NCBI RefSeq assembly: GCF_002086735.1
Contig: NZ_MVIJ01000033.1
Coordinates: 1 to 64,000 of the forward strand
Direction: 5' to 3'
Source: Mycobacterium scrofulaceum
Lineage (GTDB): Bacteria; Actinomycetota; Actinomycetes; Mycobacteriales; Mycobacteriaceae
Length of the DNA: 64,000 bases
Each line of letters begins with the position of its first letter. The first letter of the stretch is position 1. Positions 60,843 to 64,000 of the stretch are shown piece by piece. A program made the position numbers and the translations under genes. The notes under the pieces were generated by a model. That model searched no databases, was not told where the DNA came from, and saw only the letters and a program-made list of their open reading frames with translations.

Positions 60843-62231
60843 TCACTCCCGGGCGGCGGCCTTTTCGAGTTCGGTGAGCGCCGGCTCGATGCGGTCGGCC
60901 ATGTCGTCGATGTCGTTGGCCACCTCGGGCGTCGTCACGAAGCCGAAGTCCAGGTAATCGGTGTAGGAGAAGCAGGTGATGTTCAGGGCGACGTCCATGA
61001 CGGGCGGGCCGAGCGGCACCAGCGAATCCAGCCTCGCGCCGGCCATGTACAACGGGAACGGCGGGCCGGGCACGTTGGAGACAACCAGGTTGATGGGGGC
61101 CAGGTTTCGCGACAGCCCGCTGGCGGTGTAGGCCCGCGCGGCCAACCCCAGCAGTCCCGGCGGCGTGGTCTCGGTGAGCCCCATGATCTGGTGCGCCGAC
61201 AGCGCCTTGGCCATCAGCTTGGCGTTCTGGGTGCTCTCGTGGATGGCCCGCAGCCGCTCGGCGGGGTCGTCGACATCGGTGGCGAGCGAGACGGTCATCG
61301 AGCTCACCTGGTTGCCGACGTCGTCCTTGTTGTCGTCGGTACGGGTGGAGACGGGGATCTGGGCGATGAGCGGCTTGGCGGGCAGCTCGCCCCGCTTCTG
61401 CAAGTACTCGCGGGCGGCGCCGGCGACCAGCGCCAGCACCACGTCGTTGAGCTTGACGCCGTACGCGTCCTTGACGGCCTTGGCGCGCGCCAATTCGATG
61501 CGGCACCCGGTGATCCGCCGGTGCGGCGACACGGGCGCGTTGAACCGGGTCTTGGGCGCTTCGAAGTAGCGCGGGGGCCGGCCGCTCACCCCGAGCGCGG
61601 CGACCTGCTGGCGCACGGTCTGCTCCAGCAGCCGCGCGATGCGGAAGGGCGTTTTGACGCCGACGTTGATCAGCGCCCCCACCGCCCGCCGCTCGATGCC
61701 CGGAACCCGCGAACCCACCAGCGACCCCACCGTTTCCTGTTGCGGCGGCCGCGGTTCCGGCGTGACGTCCAGGAGAATCTCGCCGAGGCCCGCACCGGAG
61801 ACGCCGTCGACGATGGCGTGGTGCATCTTGGTCAGCGACGCGATCCGGCCCCCCTCGACGCCCTCGATCACCCACATCTCCCACAGCGGCCGGGCCCGGT
61901 CCAGCTTGTAGGACATCAACCGGCCCACCAGCTCCTCGAGCTCACGGCGACCGCCCGGCGCAGGAACGGCGATGCGCCGGATGTGAAAGTCGATGTCGAG
62001 GTCCTCGTCCTCGACGAACCACGGCCGGTCCAGCCCGAGCGGCGCACCGGTGACCCGCCACCGCAACTGCGGGAGCTCCGGCAGCCGTTCGATGATCAGT
62101 TCGCGGAGGCGCTGAAAGCTGTACTCGGGCGCCTCCTTCGGGTCGCAGATCGCCAGTGCCCCCACATGCATGTGCCAGCCCGCGGTTTCGGCCGACCAAA
62201 ACGCCGCGTCAACGCTCGAAAGCCGTTTCAT
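60843..62231 (-). CDS. Wax ester synthase/diacylglycerol acyltransferase (Rv1425-like)
   Basis: A 462-residue WS/DGAT enzyme that joins acyl-CoA to diacylglycerol or fatty alcohols to make storage lipid. The catalytic HHxxxDG motif is TKMHHAIVDGVSG (about 134-146). The second family signature PINLVVSNVPGPPFPLYMAGA (about 380-400) and the N-terminal DAAFWSAETAGWHMHVGAL are also intact. About 15 such paralogues exist in M. tuberculosis, so the substrate cannot be assigned. It lies alone on the minus strand, 53 bp upstream of whiA's end, with the palindromic repeats just past its stop. Confidence 0.94.
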   Translation of the reverse strand: MKRLSSVDAAFWSAETAGWHMHVGALAICDPKEAPEYSFQRLRELIIERLPELPQLRWRVTGAPLGLDRPWFVEDEDLDIDFHIRRIAVPAPGGRRELEELVGRLMSYKLDRARPLWEMWVIEGVEGGRIASLTKMHHAIVDGVSGAGLGEILLDVTPEPRPPQQETVGSLVGSRVPGIERRAVGALINVGVKTPFRIARLLEQTVRQQVAALGVSGRPPRYFEAPKTRFNAPVSPHRRITGCRIELARAKAVKDAYGVKLNDVVLALVAGAAREYLQKRGELPAKPLIAQIPVSTRTDDNKDDVGNQVSSMTVSLATDVDDPAERLRAIHESTQNAKLMAKALSAHQIMGLTETTPPGLLGLAARAYTASGLSRNLAPINLVVSNVPGPPFPLYMAGARLDSLVPLGPPVMDVALNITCFSYTDYLDFGFVTTPEVANDIDDMADRIEPALTELEKAAARE

Positions 62232-62284
62232 CCCCCGACCGTAGCCCCCGTCTACCCGTTGCGAACAGCGATTCGCGCGACCCG

Positions 62285-63262
62285 TTACGCGTCTTCCAGC
62301 AAATCCGGTGTCACCGCCGACTCGGTGTCCGGGATGCCCTCGATCTTCGCTTTACGGTCGGCCATCGACAGCAGCCGGCGAATGCGGCCCGCCACAGCGT
62401 CTTTCGTCATCGGGGGGTCGGCGAGCCGGCCGAGCTCCTCCAGCGAGGCCTGCCGGTGCTCGACGCGCAACTTGCCGGCCGAGGACAAGTGGTCGGGCAC
62501 GGTGTCGCCGAGGATCTCCAGCGCCCGTTCCACCCGGGCGGCCGCAGCGACGGCGGCCCGTGCCGAACGGCGCAGGTTCGCGTCGTCGAAGTTGGCGAGC
62601 CGGTTGGCCGTCGCCCGCACCTCGCGGCGCATCCGCCGCTCCTCCCAGATGAGCCGGGTGTCCTGGGCACCCATCCGGGTCAGCAGCGCGCCGATCGCCT
62701 CGCCGTCGCGCACCACCACCCGGTCGGCGCCGCGCACCTCGCGGGCCTTCGCGCTGACGCCGAGCCGGCGCGCCGCGCCCACCAACGCCAGCGCGGCCTC
62801 CGGGCCGGGGCAGCTGACCTCCAGGGCCGACGACCGCCCCGGCTCGGTCAACGACCCGTGCGCCAGGAACGCACCGCGCCAGGCGGCCTCGGCGTCGCCG
62901 ACGCTGCCGCCGACCACCTGGGCGGGCAGCCCGCGCACGGGCCGCCCGCGGTTGTCGAGCAGGCCGGTCTGGCGCGCCAGCGCCTCGCCGTCGTTGGCCA
63001 CCCTGAGCACGTAGCGGGTGGTCTTGCGAATCCCGCTGGCCGACAACACATGCACAACCGCGCTGTAGCCGTACAGCTCGAAGATGTCCTTGCGCAGCCG
63101 CCGCGCGACGTTGCCCAGGTCAACCTCGGCCTCCACCACCACCCGGCCGCCCACGATGTGCAACCCGCCCGCGAACCTCAGCAGCGACGTGACCTCCGCG
63201 CGACGCGCACTGACCGATTTCACGACCAGGCGGCTGAGCTCGTCCTTGACTTCGGTCGTCAT
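62285..63262 (-). CDS. whiA: WhiA, sporulation/cell-division regulator
   Basis: A 325-residue DNA-binding protein with an N-terminal homing-endonuclease-like fold without catalytic residues (about 10-220) and a C-terminal helix-turn-helix (about 225-310, with SLEELGRLADPPMTKDAVAGRIRRLLSMA). In Streptomyces WhiA works with WhiB to switch on division genes, and WhiA is conserved in mycobacteria. The ATG at 63262 overlaps the yvcK-like stop (ATGA); a GTG two codons upstream has a better spaced GAGGAG site. Gene order whiA next to the yvcK-like gene is conserved across Gram-positives. Corresponds to Rv1423. Confidence 0.95.
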   Translation of the reverse strand: MTTEVKDELSRLVVKSVSARRAEVTSLLRFAGGLHIVGGRVVVEAEVDLGNVARRLRKDIFELYGYSAVVHVLSASGIRKTTRYVLRVANDGEALARQTGLLDNRGRPVRGLPAQVVGGSVGDAEAAWRGAFLAHGSLTEPGRSSALEVSCPGPEAALALVGAARRLGVSAKAREVRGADRVVVRDGEAIGALLTRMGAQDTRLIWEERRMRREVRATANRLANFDDANLRRSARAAVAAAARVERALEILGDTVPDHLSSAGKLRVEHRQASLEELGRLADPPMTKDAVAGRIRRLLSMADRKAKIEGIPDTESAVTPDLLEDA

Positions 63263-64000
63263 CGCCACGCGTCGTCACTCCTCGGTCCGCTGCCGGCCGG
63301 CCCATTCCCACCGTTGTGTGGACTTGCACCGTCGACCCGAATGTCCGCGGTGGCCGTGACCGGACCCTTGTGGGCCGCCCGGACCCCGTCCAGGGCCGCC
63401 GCGAGTTTGCCTGGATCATGTAAAGGTGTACCAGGTCGGGACACGTCGGCGAAGTGGACCTCGGCCGAAAGCAGCGTCGCGGTGCGGCGCAAGTGCTCCC
63501 GTTCCCGCTCAGCGGGCACCCGCTCCGCGTCGATGATGATGTCGTGCACCGTGAACCCCGGCGCGTGCTGGGCCAGCACGTGCAGATGGCGCTCGACGGA
63601 GAAGCCGGCCGTCTCCCCCGGCTCCGCCACCAGGTTGAGCACCAGCGCGCGGCGGGCCGTGGTGGCCCGCAGCGCCGCCGCCAGCCCCGGCACCAGCACG
63701 TGCGGGATCACGCTGGTGAACCACGAGCCCGGACCCAGCACCACCAGGTCGGCGGCCATGATCGCGTCGACCGCCTGCCGGGTCGCCGGCGGGTCGGACG
63801 GCAGCAGCCGCACCCGCCGCACCTTGCCCGGCGTGGTGGCGATCGCCACCTGGCCACGGATCAGGTGGAATATCCGCGGGTCGGTCTCCAGGCCGGACAC
63901 GTCGGCCTCGATCTGCAGCGCGATCGGGCACATCGGCAGCACCCGGCCCTTGACCCCCAGGATGCGGCCCAGCTCGTCGAGGGCCGCCACCGGATCGGCC
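63259..64000 (-). CDS. YvcK/CofD-like protein, 5' end beyond the window (Rv1422-like)
   Basis: The frame is open to the right edge, so this is the C-terminal ~247 residues of a protein normally about 320-340 long. It has the CofD-like core: VVLGPGSWFTSVIPHVLVPGLAAAL (a nucleotide-sugar-binding loop, near residues 84-108 of the visible part) and NLVAEPGETAGFSVERHL. YvcK-type proteins bind UDP-sugars and adjust carbon flow and cell wall synthesis, and the M. tuberculosis homologue (CuvA) is linked to wall growth. A GTG at 63990 is internal, since Pro, Asp and Ala codons precede it in frame. It overlaps whiA by four bases. Confidence 0.92.
   Translation of the reverse strand, partial: ADPVAALDELGRILGVKGRVLPMCPIALQIEADVSGLETDPRIFHLIRGQVAIATTPGKVRRVRLLPSDPPATRQAVDAIMAADLVVLGPGSWFTSVIPHVLVPGLAAALRATTARRALVLNLVAEPGETAGFSVERHLHVLAQHAPGFTVHDIIIDAERVPAEREREHLRRTATLLSAEVHFADVSRPGTPLHDPGKLAAALDGVRAAHKGPVTATADIRVDGASPHNGGNGPAGSGPRSDDAWR

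Overview
This is 64 kb of a GC-rich chromosome from a Mycobacterium, most likely a slow grower related to the M. avium group. The gene order is almost an unbroken, inverted copy of M. tuberculosis Rv1422 to Rv1489, and GTG and TTG starts are frequent. Species assignment is inference. No tRNA, rRNA, insertion sequence, prophage or CRISPR array was seen. Rv numbers come from remembered gene order and sequence, not from a search.

Layout, left to right. (1) 0-12.2 kb, mostly minus strand: a membrane-quality set (NfeD, SPFH, DoxX-like), hemH, the isoniazid-target operon fabG1-inhA, the MoxR1-DUF58-VWA chaperone cluster, and the peptidoglycan hydrolases RipB and RipA. (2) 12.2-23.2 kb: aconitase with its TetR regulator, a small HTH protein, an ABC-F ATPase, echA12, trxA, fadE15 and two tandem DUF5666-like secreted proteins. 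(3) 23.2-29.5 kb: the complete SUF iron-sulfur operon, sufR-B-D-C-S-U-T. (4) 29.5-36.9 kb: the mannosyltransferase MptB, an ABC exporter pair, the heme A enzymes CtaA and CtaB, a quinone reductase, and a shrunken ATP-grasp-like protein. (5) 37-44 kb: the pentose phosphate operon tkt-tal-zwf2-opcA-pgl. (6) 44-52 kb: a DUF1206 protein, PEP carboxylase, SecG, a PAS-ANTAR regulator and tpiA-pgk-gap. (7) 52-64 kb: a FAD oxidoreductase, a DUF3556 membrane protein, an acyltransferase-fadD12-lipO lipid operon, a DUF559/AbiEi-like accessory gene, a wax ester synthase/DGAT, whiA, and the end of the yvcK/cofD-like gene, which is cut by the right edge.

Functionally the window joins central carbon flow (glycolysis, pentose phosphate, PEP carboxylase, aconitase) to Fe-S and heme supply (SUF, HemH, CtaA, CtaB) and to envelope building (FabG1, InhA, MptB, Rip proteins, acyltransferases). 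Regulatory sites that can be read directly include an AcnR-type operator before acn, a SufR-type operator before the suf operon, the conserved fabG1 promoter, and a direct repeat of the MtrA-box form before ripA.

The least ordinary material is repetitive. There is a dispersed palindrome family with arms GAGCGTCAC/GTGACGCTC, at four intergenic sites. Two MIRU-like elements sit exactly between stop and start codons. A third short element is inserted in frame at the C-termini of unrelated proteins. The DUF559/AbiEi-like gene is flanked on both sides by the palindromes, one of which supplies its stop codon; this is the best candidate here for an undescribed system, though only a hypothesis.
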